DNA from: Lewinellaceae bacterium
GTDB taxonomy: Bacteria > Bacteroidota > Bacteroidia > Chitinophagales > Saprospiraceae
DNA length: 64,000 nt
NCBI GenBank assembly: GCA_020636045.1
Contig: JACJYP010000013.1
Span: 79,683 to 143,682, forward strand
Direction: 5' to 3'
Part shown: positions 43,334-52,257 of the stretch, one piece after another
Numbering within the stretch: the first letter of the stretch is position 1
Layout of the letters: each line of letters begins with the position of its first letter
Notes under the pieces: model-generated
What the model saw: only the letters and a program-made list of their open reading frames with translations
What the model was told of the DNA's origin: nothing
The model's database searches: none
Translations under genes and position numbers: made by a program

Positions 43334-43403
43334 AACTGGAAACTGGAAATTGGAAATTGGAAATTAGAAATTAGAAATTGGAAATCGGGAAACTGGATAC
43401 TGC
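43332..43403. repeat. 7-bp-period repeat array (GGAAATT family)
   Basis: GAAACTG/GAAATTG/GAAATTA repeated with a 7-bp period through the whole gap between the DUF1080 fusion and the symporter. A related array is at 63941..63987. Confidence 0.8.
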
Positions 43404-43431
43404 TAAACGCCAATACACAACTGCCATCTAA

Positions 43432-45273
43432 ATGAAGCTTACTCCGCTCGACATCGCCATTATCCTGTCGTACCTCGCCGCTACGGTCGTCATAGGCCTG
43501 TTGCTGAAAAAGCGCGCCGAACAAAGCAAAAAAGACTACCTGCTGGGCGGCAACAGCCTACCCTGGTATATGCTCGGGCTTTCCAACGCCTCGGGCATGT
43601 TCGACATTTCCGGGACGATGTGGCTGGTCACGCTGCTTTTTGTGTACGGCCTTAAAAGCGCCTGGATCCCCTGGCTGTGGCCCGTTTTTAACCAGATCTT
43701 CCTCATGGTCTTTTTGTCGATGTGGCTGCGTCGTTCGAACGTGACCACGGGCGCCGAGTGGCTGACCACCCGCTTCAGCGGGCGCGGCGCCAGCATGTCG
43801 CACGGGGTGATCGTGGTGTTCGCCATCATCCTGGGGCTGGGCTACCTGGCCTACGGCTTTATCGGCATCGGCAAGTTCGTGGAGATATTCGTCCCCTGGG
43901 AGATGATCTCGGCGTACGTGCCCTTCGACATCCCCGCGGAATACGTGCCGCACTTTTACGGCATCTGCATCACGGCCTTCGCAGTGTTCTACACATTGCT
44001 GGGCGGCATGATGAGCATCGTCTGGGCCGATGTGATCCAGTATGCGCTGATGACCATTTCGGGCATTCTGATCGGCGTGATCGCCATGCAGGCGGTGGCG
44101 GAGCACGGCGTGGTGACGCCTGCCGGCTGGAGCACGCCGTTTTTCGGCAGCACCCTGAACCTCGACTGGAGCCATATCATCCCCGATGTGAACAAAAAGA
44201 TCGAAAGCGACGGCTACAACCTGTTTTCCATCTTTTTTACCATGATGCTGATCAAGGGCGCGCTGGTGTCGCTGGCGGGCCCCGCGCCGACCTACGATAT
44301 GCAGAAGATCCTGTCGTCGCGCTCGCCGCGCGAAGCCGCGCTGATGAGCGGTTCGGTGAGCCTGATCCTCATGCCCATCCGCTACTTCATGATCGCGGGT
44401 TTCGGAGTGCTGGGCCTGATCTTCTACGACCGCCTCGACCTGATCGTGGGCGGCAACATCGATTTCGAGCAGGTGCTGCCCTCGGCGATCAACGAATTTG
44501 TGCCCGTGGGTTTTCTCGGCCTGATCCTGGCAGGCCTGCTCGCAGCCTTCACATCGACCTTTTCCGGCACGCTCAACGCTACGCAGGCGTATATCGTAAA
44601 CGATATTTACCTCAAATACGTCAACCCCGAGGCCTCGAACCGGCAGATCAAGTACATGAACTGGAGCGCCGGCGTGATCATGGTGCTTGTCAGCATGTTC
44701 ATGGGCCTGTTCGCCCGCGATGTGAACGACCTGCTGCAATGGATCGTCTCGGGCCTGTACGGCTCGTATGTAGCGTCCAATGTGCTGAAATGGTACTGGT
44801 GGCGCTTCAACGGCAGCGGTTTTTTCTGGGGCATGGTGGGTGGCCTGCTGCCGGCCCTGTCGTTCCGCTTTATCTTTCCCGGCACGCTCGATCTGTACAC
44901 TTTCCCGCTGATGCTTCTGCTGTCGGTGCTCGGCGCAGTGATCGGCACATACTCGGCGCCGCCCACGGACGAGGCCACGCTGAAATCGTTTTACCGGACG
45001 GTAAAGCCCTGGGGTTTCTGGAAGCCGATCCATGACAAGGTGGTGGCCGAAGATCCAGCATTCGAAGGGAACAAGGACTTCAAACGCGATATGTTCAACG
45101 TGGCGGTAGGCATCGTCTGGCAGACGGCGCTGGTCATTTTCCCGATCTATCTGGTGCTGTTGGACACAGTTCCGTTTCTGATCAGTCTGAGTATTGCCGT
45201 TATTTGCACCCTGATTTTGAAAAAAACATGGTTTGACAAACTTCCGAAAGACAACGCGGAAGCCACAGCCTGA
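43432..45273 (+). CDS. sodium:solute symporter (SSS family)
   Basis: 613-aa inner-membrane transporter with about 13-14 helices, coupling sodium entry to solute uptake. SSS signatures include AIILSYLAATVVIGLLLKKR at the N-terminus, GNSLPWYMLGLSNASGMFDI, WLTTRFSGRGASM, YTLLGGMMSIVWADVIQYAL and the long GFLGLILAGLLAAFTSTFSG (20 residues) near the sodium site. In Bacteroidota such symporters often carry sugars. The operon context (GH1 and GH5 glycosidases downstream, DUF1080 upstream) points to glucose, cellobiose or a related sugar. Confidence 0.93.
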   Translation: MKLTPLDIAIILSYLAATVVIGLLLKKRAEQSKKDYLLGGNSLPWYMLGLSNASGMFDISGTMWLVTLLFVYGLKSAWIPWLWPVFNQIFLMVFLSMWLRRSNVTTGAEWLTTRFSGRGASMSHGVIVVFAIILGLGYLAYGFIGIGKFVEIFVPWEMISAYVPFDIPAEYVPHFYGICITAFAVFYTLLGGMMSIVWADVIQYALMTISGILIGVIAMQAVAEHGVVTPAGWSTPFFGSTLNLDWSHIIPDVNKKIESDGYNLFSIFFTMMLIKGALVSLAGPAPTYDMQKILSSRSPREAALMSGSVSLILMPIRYFMIAGFGVLGLIFYDRLDLIVGGNIDFEQVLPSAINEFVPVGFLGLILAGLLAAFTSTFSGTLNATQAYIVNDIYLKYVNPEASNRQIKYMNWSAGVIMVLVSMFMGLFARDVNDLLQWIVSGLYGSYVASNVLKWYWWRFNGSGFFWGMVGGLLPALSFRFIFPGTLDLYTFPLMLLLSVLGAVIGTYSAPPTDEATLKSFYRTVKPWGFWKPIHDKVVAEDPAFEGNKDFKRDMFNVAVGIVWQTALVIFPIYLVLLDTVPFLISLSIAVICTLILKKTWFDKLPKDNAEATA

Positions 45274-45288
45274 TCACCTGAATGTAAT

Positions 45289-46665
45289 ATGGAGCATCTT
45301 TTTCCCAAAGGCTTCGTCTGGGGCAGCGCCACCTCGGCCTACCAGATCGAAGGCGCCTGGAATGCCGACGGCAAGGGCCCGTCTATCTGGGACGTATTTT
45401 GTATGATCCCCGGCAAAGTGCACGGCGGCCACAGCGGCGCAACAGCCTGCGATCACTACCACCGCCTGGAAGAAGACGTGGCGCTCATGAAGCAACTCGG
45501 ACTGAAAGCCTACCGCTTCTCCATCTCCTGGCCCCGCCTCATGCCTGCGGGTTCGGGCGCCGTCAATCCACAGGGCATCGCCTTTTACAACGCGCTGATC
45601 GACCGCCTGCTCGACGCCGGCATCGAACCCTGGGTCACGCTCTACCACTGGGATCTGCCCGTCGCCCTGGAATTCGGGAACGGCGGCTGGCTCGGCGAGG
45701 ACATTTCCGACCATTTCGCCGCCTACGCCGATCTGTGTTTTCAGTATTTCGGCGACCGCGTGAAACACTGGATCACCATCAACGAGCCCTGGGTAGTGGC
45801 GATCCTGGGTTACGGCCTGGGCGTATTCGCCCCGGGGCGCGTGTCGAATGCCGCTCCTTATCTGGCGGGGCATCACCTGCTGAAAGCGCATGCCAAAGCC
45901 GTGCGGGTGTACCGCGACAAGTACCAGTCCGTGCAGAACGGCCGGATCGGCATCACCAACAACTGCGACTGGCGCGAGCCGCTGAGCGACACGCCGGAAG
46001 ACCGGCAAGCCGCCGAACGCGCGCTGGAGTTTTTCCTCGCCTGGTTTGCCGACCCCATCTACAAGGGCGATTACCCGGAATGCATGCGCACGCGGCTGGG
46101 CGCGCGCCTGCCTTCCATCGGCGCAGAAGACCGCGCCCTGATCGAAGGCTCTTCCGATTTTTTCGGCCTCAACCACTACACCACCATGTACGCCGCCGCC
46201 TCGGGCGCCGCGCCGGGCAGCGTGTACGGCAACGGCGGCCTGTCGGAAGACCAGGACGTGGCGCTGAGCGTATCGCCCGAATGGCCGCTGACCGATATGC
46301 AATGGGCCGTGGTGCCCTGGGGTTGCCGCAAACTGCTGGAGTGGATCGCGCAGCGTTACAACAACCCGCCGATCTATATCACGGAAAACGGCTGTGCCTA
46401 CCCCGACCAACCGAAAAACGGGCGCGTGCACGACCCTGCGCGGGTCGCCTTTTTCGAGGGCTACCTGCGCGAAATACACGGCGCGATCCAAAACGGCGTG
46501 GACCTGCGCGGCTATTTCATCTGGTCGCTGATGGACAACTTCGAATGGGCTTCGGGATACGACAAACAATTCGGCATCACTTACGTGGAGCCGGAGAGTT
46601 TGCGCCGCACCCCAAAAGATTCGGCCCTCTGGTACCGGGAAGTGATCCGGAACAACGGACTGTAA
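45289..46665 (+). CDS. beta-glucosidase, glycoside hydrolase family 1
   Basis: 458-aa cytosolic glycosidase expected to cut terminal beta-glucosyl (or galactosyl) units from short oligosaccharides. The GH1 N-terminal signature is FVWGSATSAYQIEGAW; the acid/base is Glu166 in HWITINEPWVV and the nucleophile is Glu366 in PIYITENGCA; sugar-binding residues appear in YRFSISWPRLMP and NFEWASGYDKQFGI. No signal peptide is present. It starts 15 bases after the symporter stop, so sugar imported by the symporter is probably cleaved here. Confidence 0.96.
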   Translation: MEHLFPKGFVWGSATSAYQIEGAWNADGKGPSIWDVFCMIPGKVHGGHSGATACDHYHRLEEDVALMKQLGLKAYRFSISWPRLMPAGSGAVNPQGIAFYNALIDRLLDAGIEPWVTLYHWDLPVALEFGNGGWLGEDISDHFAAYADLCFQYFGDRVKHWITINEPWVVAILGYGLGVFAPGRVSNAAPYLAGHHLLKAHAKAVRVYRDKYQSVQNGRIGITNNCDWREPLSDTPEDRQAAERALEFFLAWFADPIYKGDYPECMRTRLGARLPSIGAEDRALIEGSSDFFGLNHYTTMYAAASGAAPGSVYGNGGLSEDQDVALSVSPEWPLTDMQWAVVPWGCRKLLEWIAQRYNNPPIYITENGCAYPDQPKNGRVHDPARVAFFEGYLREIHGAIQNGVDLRGYFIWSLMDNFEWASGYDKQFGITYVEPESLRRTPKDSALWYREVIRNNGL

Positions 46666-46704
46666 CAGCCACTTGCCCGGGCCGCTTTAAAAATAGCGTG
46701 AAAT

Positions 46705-47703
46705 ATGAAACAAACGCAGCTCATCCTGCTCGCTTTGCTCTGGCCCCTGCTGCTTGCAGCGCAAACGGAAACCGCCATGCCGCGCATACGGGTGCAGGGC
46801 AACTGCTTCGTATCCGAAAAAGGCGACACGCTGGTATTCCGCGGCCTCAACTGCAGCGACCCCGACAAACTCGCCAAAGACGGCCACTGGGACAAGGCCT
46901 ATTTTGAAGAGATCAAACGCTGGGGCGCCAACATCGTGCGTTTTCCCGTGCATCCGCCGGCCTGGCGCCGCCGCGGGCAGGAAGCCTACCTGCAATTGCT
47001 CGACCAAGGCGTGGCCTGGGCGAAAGAACTGGGCCTGTACGTCATCATCGACTGGCACAGCATCGGCAACCTGCGCTCGGAAATGTACCAGGCGCCCATC
47101 TACGAGACCACGCGCAAGGAAAGTTTCGAGTTCTGGCGCACCCTGGCGAAGCACTATAAAAACGAGCCCGCCGTCGCCTTTTTCGAACTGTTCAACGAAC
47201 CCACGGTATTCAACGGCCAACTCGGCGCCTGCAGCTGGCCGCAGTGGAAAGAGATCGTCGAGGAAATGATCACCATCATCCGCGCGCACGATTGCCGGGC
47301 CATTCCGCTCGTCGCGGGCTTCAACTGGGCCTACGATCTCGGCCCCGTGGCCAACGATCCGATCGATGCGGAAGGCATCGCCTATGTGAGTCATCCCTAT
47401 CCGCAAAAAAGAGCGCAGCCCTGGGAGCCGCAATGGACACGCGACTGGGGTTTCGTGGCGGAAAAACACCCCGTGGTGCTGACCGAGATCGGCTTCTGCG
47501 GACCCGAAGACCCCGGCGCGCACATCCCCGTGATCAGCGACGAGACATACGGGGAAGCCATCACGGCCTACTGCGCCGAAAAGGGCATCTCCTACATGGT
47601 GTGGGTGTTCGACCCGCAATGGGCGCCGCGCCTGATCTCCGGCTGGGATTTCAGCCCCACAAGACAGGGCGCATTTTTCAAAAAGGCCCTCCAGCGCCAT
47701 TAA
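46705..47703 (+). CDS. secreted glycoside hydrolase family 5 (endoglucanase-type)
   Basis: 332-aa exported glycosidase. Signal peptide MKQTQLILLALLWPLLLAAQ is followed by a (beta/alpha)8 barrel: VFRGLNCSDPDKL, GANIVRFPVHPPAW, GLYVIIDWHSIG, the acid/base Glu165 in FFELFNEPTVF, YVSHPYPQKRAQPW and the nucleophile Glu261 in PVVLTEIGFCGPED. These are GH5 hallmarks of cellulases and mannanases; exact substrate cannot be fixed. It is the last gene of the operon and would release oligosaccharides outside the cytoplasm for the symporter and GH1 enzyme. A palindromic repeat element begins at its stop codon. Confidence 0.94.
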   Translation: MKQTQLILLALLWPLLLAAQTETAMPRIRVQGNCFVSEKGDTLVFRGLNCSDPDKLAKDGHWDKAYFEEIKRWGANIVRFPVHPPAWRRRGQEAYLQLLDQGVAWAKELGLYVIIDWHSIGNLRSEMYQAPIYETTRKESFEFWRTLAKHYKNEPAVAFFELFNEPTVFNGQLGACSWPQWKEIVEEMITIIRAHDCRAIPLVAGFNWAYDLGPVANDPIDAEGIAYVSHPYPQKRAQPWEPQWTRDWGFVAEKHPVVLTEIGFCGPEDPGAHIPVISDETYGEAITAYCAEKGISYMVWVFDPQWAPRLISGWDFSPTRQGAFFKKALQRH

Positions 47704-47786
47704 GTGGCCCCAAGCTCTGGTTGGGAAATGAGTGGATTAAACTCCCGTTGGAAAACACACGACCCAACCAGAGGTTTAGGGCCACT
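47703..47786. mobile_element. 84-bp element with inverted copies of the CCCCAAGCTCTGGTTGGG repeat at its ends
   Basis: The left end AGTGGCCCCAAGCTCTGG (from 47703) and the right end ending AGGGCCACT (47786) are inverted copies of the same dispersed repeat (24 of about 25 bases align with few mismatches). It looks like a tiny MITE. The left end shares one base with the GH5 stop codon. Confidence 0.6.
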
Positions 47787-47796
47787 TGGAAGGCAC

Positions 47797-47829
47797 AAAA
47801 AAACCTCCGGCACTTAGGTGCCGGAGGTT
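47797..47829 (-). terminator. rho-independent terminator of the cold-shock gene
   Basis: AACCTCCGGCAC (47802..47813) pairs perfectly with GTGCCGGAGGTT (47818..47829) around a TTAG loop; on the minus strand a run of T follows (complement of 47797..47803). Confidence 0.85.
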
Positions 47830-47860
47830 GAGAACTTTATCAATCAAATATCAGGTCGGG

Positions 47861-48052
47861 TTAAGCGACCTTGACATCTATTGCATTCATTCCTTTTCTG
47901 CCACGCTCGGTGTTGAAGGTGACTTTATCGCCTTCGCGGATGTTGTCGATCAATCCGCTGACGTGTACAAAAATTTCCTCCTTGGAGGAGTCGTCTACAA
48001 CAAAACCAAATCCTTTGGTTTCATTGAAGAACTTTACGGTTCCACTATACAT
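47861..48052 (-). CDS. cold-shock domain protein
   Basis: 63-aa single CSD protein, an RNA-binding chaperone. The RNP-1 motif is GFGFVV (in ETKGFGFVVDDSSK) and RNP-2 is EIFVHVS; the start MYSGTVKFFNETKGFG is typical. I start at ATG 48052; an upstream codon at 48082 in frame gives a non-conserved extension. A TAnnTTTG promoter element at 48093..48100 predicts a leader of about 35 bases, and a strong terminator follows. Normal length is 63-70 aa. Confidence 0.95.
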   Translation of the reverse strand: MYSGTVKFFNETKGFGFVVDDSSKEEIFVHVSGLIDNIREGDKVTFNTERGRKGMNAIDVKVA

Positions 48053-48092
48053 TGAAAAAAATTGAAAAATGTGATATGGCAATGTGCCGCCA

Positions 48093-48100
48093 CAAAGGTA
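48093..48100 (-). promoter_or_regulatory. TAnnTTTG -7 promoter element of the cold-shock gene
   Basis: Read on the minus strand the bases are TACCTTTG, an exact match, 41 bases before the ATG. Confidence 0.55.
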
Positions 48101-48223
48101 GGGGCGTAATTTATAAAAAATTGGTTTTCAACAACTTTAACAATAAGTTATAGATTTCAGACGCGTGAAAGGCCGGTTTTTTAGGCGAATCGGCGGCCGC
48201 TCCTTACTTTCAGACAAAAAACC

Positions 48224-49207
48224 ATGCAATACCGGAATTTTGGCAAAACGGACCTGCGCATCAGCGAAACGGGCTTCGGAGCCTGGGCCATCGGCGGGCC
48301 TGCCATGGCGGGCAAGACGCCCATCGGCTGGGGCGAAGTGAATGACGGGCAGTCCGTCGAGGCGATCAACAAGGCCCTCGACCTGGGCGTCAACTTTTTC
48401 GATACCGCCGATTTTTACGGGCTGGGCCATTCCGAAGAACTGCTCGGCCGTACCCTGAGCGGCCGGAAAGACCTCGTCATCGCAACAAAGGTGGGCCACC
48501 GGCTCACGGAACAGCAGGAGATCCGGCAGGATTATTCAAAAGCATACATCCTGCAGGCATGCGAGGCCAGTCTTCGCCGCCTGCGGCGCGACAGCATCGA
48601 TTTGTACCAGTTGCACGCTGCGCGCATGCCCGACCTGGAAAACGGGGAGTGCCTGGAAGCGATGGAACTGCTGAAGCAGCAAGGCAAGATCCGTTACTGG
48701 GGGCTTTCGCTCAATACCTTCGAGCCGGCGCCCGAGGCCGACTGGCTGATGGAACGCGGATTGGGCCACGGATTCCAGGTCGTACTCAACGTGGCCAACC
48801 AGCGCGGGCTGCCCGTGATCCGGCGTGCAGGGAAAAACGGCTTTGGCATCATCGCGCGCATGCCGCTGCAATTCGGCCTGCTCACGGGCAAGTTCGACAA
48901 ATCAACGCGGTTTCCGGACAACGACCACCGCGCATTCCGCCTGCCGCCCGACTTGCTGGCCGACGCCCTCGATGCCCTGGAAGCGGCGTGGCCGCTCTGC
49001 GAGAAGTACGGAACGGACAAAACGGGGCTGGCCATGGGATTTATCCTGAGCCACCCGGAAGTATCCACCGTGATACCAGGCATCAAAACGGCGGCGCAGG
49101 CCGTGGAAAACACCCGCGCGCCGGTCACGCTGTCGCCGGAAGACCTCGACGCGCTTTGGCGCCTCTATAAGACGCGGCTGGAGGAACTGGTGAAGCGGAT
49201 GCGGTAA
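48224..49207 (+). CDS. aldo/keto reductase
   Basis: 327-aa NADPH-dependent oxidoreductase with a (beta/alpha)8 barrel. Family motifs: TDLRISETGFGAWAIGG at the N-terminus, the catalytic Asp and Tyr in NFFDTADFYGLGHSEELLGR (20 residues; Asp-x3-Tyr), the Lys in LVIATKVGHR, DSIDLYQLH with the active-site His, and the NADP-binding end STVIPGIKTAAQAVENT. Substrate unknown. It stands alone between the cold-shock gene (divergent) and a repeat-filled gap. Confidence 0.92.
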   Translation: MQYRNFGKTDLRISETGFGAWAIGGPAMAGKTPIGWGEVNDGQSVEAINKALDLGVNFFDTADFYGLGHSEELLGRTLSGRKDLVIATKVGHRLTEQQEIRQDYSKAYILQACEASLRRLRRDSIDLYQLHAARMPDLENGECLEAMELLKQQGKIRYWGLSLNTFEPAPEADWLMERGLGHGFQVVLNVANQRGLPVIRRAGKNGFGIIARMPLQFGLLTGKFDKSTRFPDNDHRAFRLPPDLLADALDALEAAWPLCEKYGTDKTGLAMGFILSHPEVSTVIPGIKTAAQAVENTRAPVTLSPEDLDALWRLYKTRLEELVKRMR

Positions 49208-49317
49208 AGACTCCACCCATGCATTGCCATAAAAACCGGGACGGTCGTCGTAACGCCGCCCCGGAGTATAATGGTCCGCAGCCGGGTTTCTATTTCAGAA
49301 TGCTCTTTCCTGAATAA

Positions 49318-49415
49318 TGCGATCTGCCCTGCCCGACTGGAATAACTGGACAGGGAGGCTTGTTTTGTTTCATTTCTGCTGCATCCACATTCCCCAACCA
49401 GAGCTTGGGGCCACT
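49318..49415. repeat. dispersed repeat, long copy ending in the CCCCAA...TTGGGG palindrome
   Basis: From TGCGATCTG to GGGGCCACT this stretch is closely similar to 58741..58830 (shared blocks TTTGTTTCATTTCTG, GCATCC, CATTCCCCAACCAGAG). The end CCCCAACCAGAGCTTGGGG is a hairpin with arms CCCCAA/TTGGGG. Confidence 0.7.
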
Positions 49416-49425
49416 GCTGGAGATC

Positions 49426-49452
49426 ATTCCCCAACCAGAGCTTAGGGCCACT
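49426..49452. repeat. short copy of the CCCCAACCAGAG palindrome repeat
   Basis: ATTCCCCAACCAGAGCTTAG then GGCCACT; a direct repeat of 49389..49415 at a 37-bp period, with GGAGATC also repeated after each copy. Confidence 0.75.
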
Positions 49453-49541
49453 TTGGAGATCACAAAAAACAATATGTGTTTTAACAGGGCACTGTTTAAA
49501 ACATTTTAGTTTTTATTTGCCTTGTCAAAACTTGTAATACT

Positions 49542-49994
49542 ATGAGAACGGAAAGGAAAAACGATTCCTTGGCCGGGTTAAGGCTGTATGCCCTGTCTCA
49601 AACCGAAGAAATACCCGTAATCCATGTGGACGGCGCGATCTGCGCCGGTTTCCCATCGCCTGCCGACGACTATCTAGAAACCCAGATCGATCTGAGAGCC
49701 GAACTGATCCGCAATCCCGACGCGACTTTTATCGTGCGGGTGCAGGGCAATTCGATGTCGCACGACGGCATCGACGACGGCGACGTGCTGATCGTCGACC
49801 GCTCGGTAAAACCCCGCAACGGAGCCGTGGCCGTGTGCTACCTGAACAACAATTTTACGGTGAAACGCCTCGAACAGCAGGGCGCGCGGATACGCCTGCT
49901 GGCCGCCAACCCCGCCTTTCCGCCCATCGAGATCGAGGAGAACGACGAACTGGTGATCTGGGGCGTGGTCACCTACGTCATCAAAAAGCCCTGA
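49542..49994 (+). CDS. umuD: UmuD-type S24 peptidase, DNA polymerase V accessory subunit
   Basis: 150-aa LexA-like protein that cleaves itself when RecA filaments form and then activates UmuC for error-prone synthesis. The cleavage site is Ala35-Gly36 (DGAICAGFPSPADDY), the nucleophile is Ser71 in VQGNSMSHDGI, and the general base is Lys108 in NNNFTVKRL. The spacing from cleavage site to Ser (35) and from Ser to Lys (37) equals that of E. coli UmuD. The umuC gene starts 3 bases after its stop, so the pair is one operon, probably SOS-induced. Confidence 0.95.
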   Translation: MRTERKNDSLAGLRLYALSQTEEIPVIHVDGAICAGFPSPADDYLETQIDLRAELIRNPDATFIVRVQGNSMSHDGIDDGDVLIVDRSVKPRNGAVAVCYLNNNFTVKRLEQQGARIRLLAANPAFPPIEIEENDELVIWGVVTYVIKKP

Positions 49995-49997
49995 CGC

Positions 49998-51542
49998 ATG
50001 ATCGCCCTGGTGGATGTCAACAATTTTTATGTGTCCTGCGAGCGCGTGTTCTGCCCCGCCCTGCGCGAGCAGCCGGTGGTCGTGCTGAGCAACAACGACG
50101 GCTGCGTGATCGCGCGTTCGGAAGAAGCCAAGGCCCTCGGCATCGGCATGGGGCAGCCCGTGTTCGAGATCAGGGACCTGATCCGCAGGCAAGGCGTGCA
50201 CGTGTTTTCCTCCAACTACGCGCTCTACGGCGATATGTCGGGCCGGGTGATGAATACCCTGCGGCATTTCGCCCCGGCCCTGGAGGTGTACAGCGTGGAC
50301 GAGTCCTTCCTCGATTTCAGGGGCATGGAGCATTTCGACCTGGCCGCCCGCGCCCGCGACATCCGGCAGACCGTACTGCGCTGGGTGGGCGTGCCCGTCT
50401 CCGTGGGCCTGGGGCCCACCAAGGTGCTGGCCAAGATCGCCAACCGCCTGGCCAAAAAAAGCGCGCAGGCGGAAGGATGCAGGATCCTGTCGGAGCGCTG
50501 GGACGCCGAACTGCGGGACATTGAAGTAGGCGATGTATGGGGCATTGGCGGCAAACACACGGCTTTTTTGCAGCGCTACGGCATCAAAACGGCCTACGAC
50601 CTCACGCAGGCGAGCGACGCCTGGGTGCGCAAACACCTCAGCGTGGTCGGGCTGCGCATCAAAAAGGAACTGCAGGGGGAGCCCTGCCTCGATATCGAGA
50701 CCGACCTGCCGGGCAAAAAGAACGTGGGCACCACCCGCACCTTCCGGCATCCGCTGCGCACCGAAGCCGAACTGGGCGAGGCGCTGGCCGACTTCGCGGC
50801 GCGCTGCGGCGAAAAACTGCGCAGGCAGCACAGCAGCGCCGCCATCCTGAGCGCCTATATCCAGACCAACGACATCGCCTGGATGGAGCCGCAGTATGCG
50901 CGCTCGTTCGCCGTGTCGTTCACCACGCCCACCAATAGCACCCTGCTCCTGGTGAAGGCCGCCCGGTTCGCCCTGGGCCGCATTTTCCGGGCGGGCTACC
51001 GCTACAAACGCGCCGGCGTGCTGCTGGGCGGCCTGCAACCCGCCGGCGCCGGCGGACAAACTGCCCTGTTCAATGCCACGGACCACCCGAAACATGCCCG
51101 CCTGATGGCGACGATGGATGCCCTGAACGCCCGCTACGGCCGCAACACCCTGCGCAGCGCCGCCCAGACCCCCGGCGGCAGCACCCGGCTCACACAGCAG
51201 CACCGGCTGTCACCGGGTTATACGACGAAATGGGGAGGTGTTGGGGGTGGGAGGATGAGGGCGGCTGTTTCTGCCGCGCAGCAAGGTGATGATAGCAGCA
51301 GTTGGCAGCGTCAGTATTGGAAACGTCCGCGTTCGCTCCGCACCGCTACTCCGCTTCGCAGTCGGTCGATCCCTCCCTCCCCGCTCGCTGCATTGCGACG
51401 CTCCGCTGTTGCTCAAGGGAAAGCCGGGATGAGGCGCCACCTCACTGCAGGGACAAAGCGAGGCGGAAGCCGAGGCCGCGGTACCGATACGACGGCGCGT
51501 CGCCGCCGCGACAGGCGACGCGGCAAAGCCGCGCGTCGTTGA
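49998..51542 (+). CDS. umuC: UmuC, Y-family DNA polymerase, with an abnormal read-through C-terminus
   Basis: Translesion DNA polymerase V catalytic subunit. Y-family motifs are intact: ALVDVNNFYVSCERVFCP (metal Asp), SNNDGCVIARSEEAKALG, EVYSVDESFLDF (catalytic Asp-Glu), GPTKVLAKIANRLAKK and the little-finger domain ending LSPGYTTKWG at about residue 413. Known UmuC proteins end within about ten residues of this YTT-x-W motif. Here the frame runs on for about 100 Arg- and Ser-rich residues that show no homology, and its last 101 bases overlap the 3' end of the minus-strand FGE pseudogene. So the native stop is lost and a junction lies near 51237. The enzyme is probably still active. Confidence 0.92.
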   Translation: MIALVDVNNFYVSCERVFCPALREQPVVVLSNNDGCVIARSEEAKALGIGMGQPVFEIRDLIRRQGVHVFSSNYALYGDMSGRVMNTLRHFAPALEVYSVDESFLDFRGMEHFDLAARARDIRQTVLRWVGVPVSVGLGPTKVLAKIANRLAKKSAQAEGCRILSERWDAELRDIEVGDVWGIGGKHTAFLQRYGIKTAYDLTQASDAWVRKHLSVVGLRIKKELQGEPCLDIETDLPGKKNVGTTRTFRHPLRTEAELGEALADFAARCGEKLRRQHSSAAILSAYIQTNDIAWMEPQYARSFAVSFTTPTNSTLLLVKAARFALGRIFRAGYRYKRAGVLLGGLQPAGAGGQTALFNATDHPKHARLMATMDALNARYGRNTLRSAAQTPGGSTRLTQQHRLSPGYTTKWGGVGGGRMRAAVSAAQQGDDSSSWQRQYWKRPRSLRTATPLRSRSIPPSPLAALRRSAVAQGKAGMRRHLTAGTKRGGSRGRGTDTTARRRRDRRRGKAARR

Positions 51543-52186
51543 AGTAACCGCCGCCGCGAAGCACGCGACGCGAGCCCCGGCCAGGGCCGTCTATCCAGGC
51601 CGAACCATTATTTGGCGCGCCTTTGTAGTTATTATGCCAGTCATCTTCACACCACTCCAATACATTTCCATTCATATCAAAATGTCCAACTGATTGGGTC
51701 GCTTCTGTCCGACGGGATGCGTCTCGTTTCCACTGTTTTCACCAAACCAGCCAACGTCTTTCAGGCGATCGCTGCCTGCATACTTATAGCCCTCCGCGTG
51801 GTATTTGCCACCCCGCGCTGCATATTCCCATTCGGCTTCCGTTGGAAGGCGGTACAAATGGCCTTGCGGACGCGTGGCATCCGTCAATTCGTTCAATCGC
51901 TTTATGAAACCCTGCGCATCATTCCATGATACCTGTTCTACCGGACGATCGTCATCCTTAAAATTAGAAGGATTTTTACACCGTCCATTACAGCTGCCTT
52001 CCACAATGCCTGCGTCACCGGATACTTTCCAATGTAAAAATCGGAGACGTTTACCCGGTGCTGCGGCTTTTCATCGGAAAAGGCTTCCCTATCGCTGCCA
52101 GGGCTACCCATCTCAAAAGCGCCGCCCTCGACGTAGATCATCCGGAATTCGCAGCCGTTGACTATTTCTTTATATGGGTCGGTCAT
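51442..52186 (-). pseudogene. FGE/C-type-lectin-fold paralog, copy 4, frameshifted
   Basis: Fourth and last copy of the tandem FGE-sulfatase-fold genes, broken by two frameshifts. The first lies near 51985, where GGTGTAAAAATCC replaces the GGTGAAAACCC-type sequence of intact copies (net +2), after MDG. The second lies near 51674, where the copy has ATTTTGAT while its nearest sister has ATTTTTGAT (one T lost in a run), between LDI and MNGNV. Three frames together cover the whole domain, from MTDPYKEIVNGCEFRMIYVE to GFRLALSLQ. The C-terminal loop is GGGYFNDARLC then GGDAPSYRYRGLGFR. Both lesions touch homopolymers, so a sequencing error should be excluded. Confidence 0.85.
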
Positions 52187-52257
52187 GGTTCTGTTTTTGA
52201 GTGGTAAATGACATTTAAGGTTATAGTTTCTTCAATAAATCTTCTATCAAAAGAACC

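Larger units (their letters stand above)
49208..49541. other. repeat-filled gap
   Basis: No gene is supported. It holds a long copy of a dispersed repeat (49318..49415) and a short tandem copy (49426..49452). The last 40 bases before umuD are AT-rich (TTTTTATTTG resembles a -7 element with one base missing). Confidence 0.55.

Noticed and set aside
43558..45033. 491-aa open frame antisense to the sodium symporter
   Set aside because: Composition is His/Arg/Asp-rich as expected for a shadow; the symporter on the plus strand is certain.
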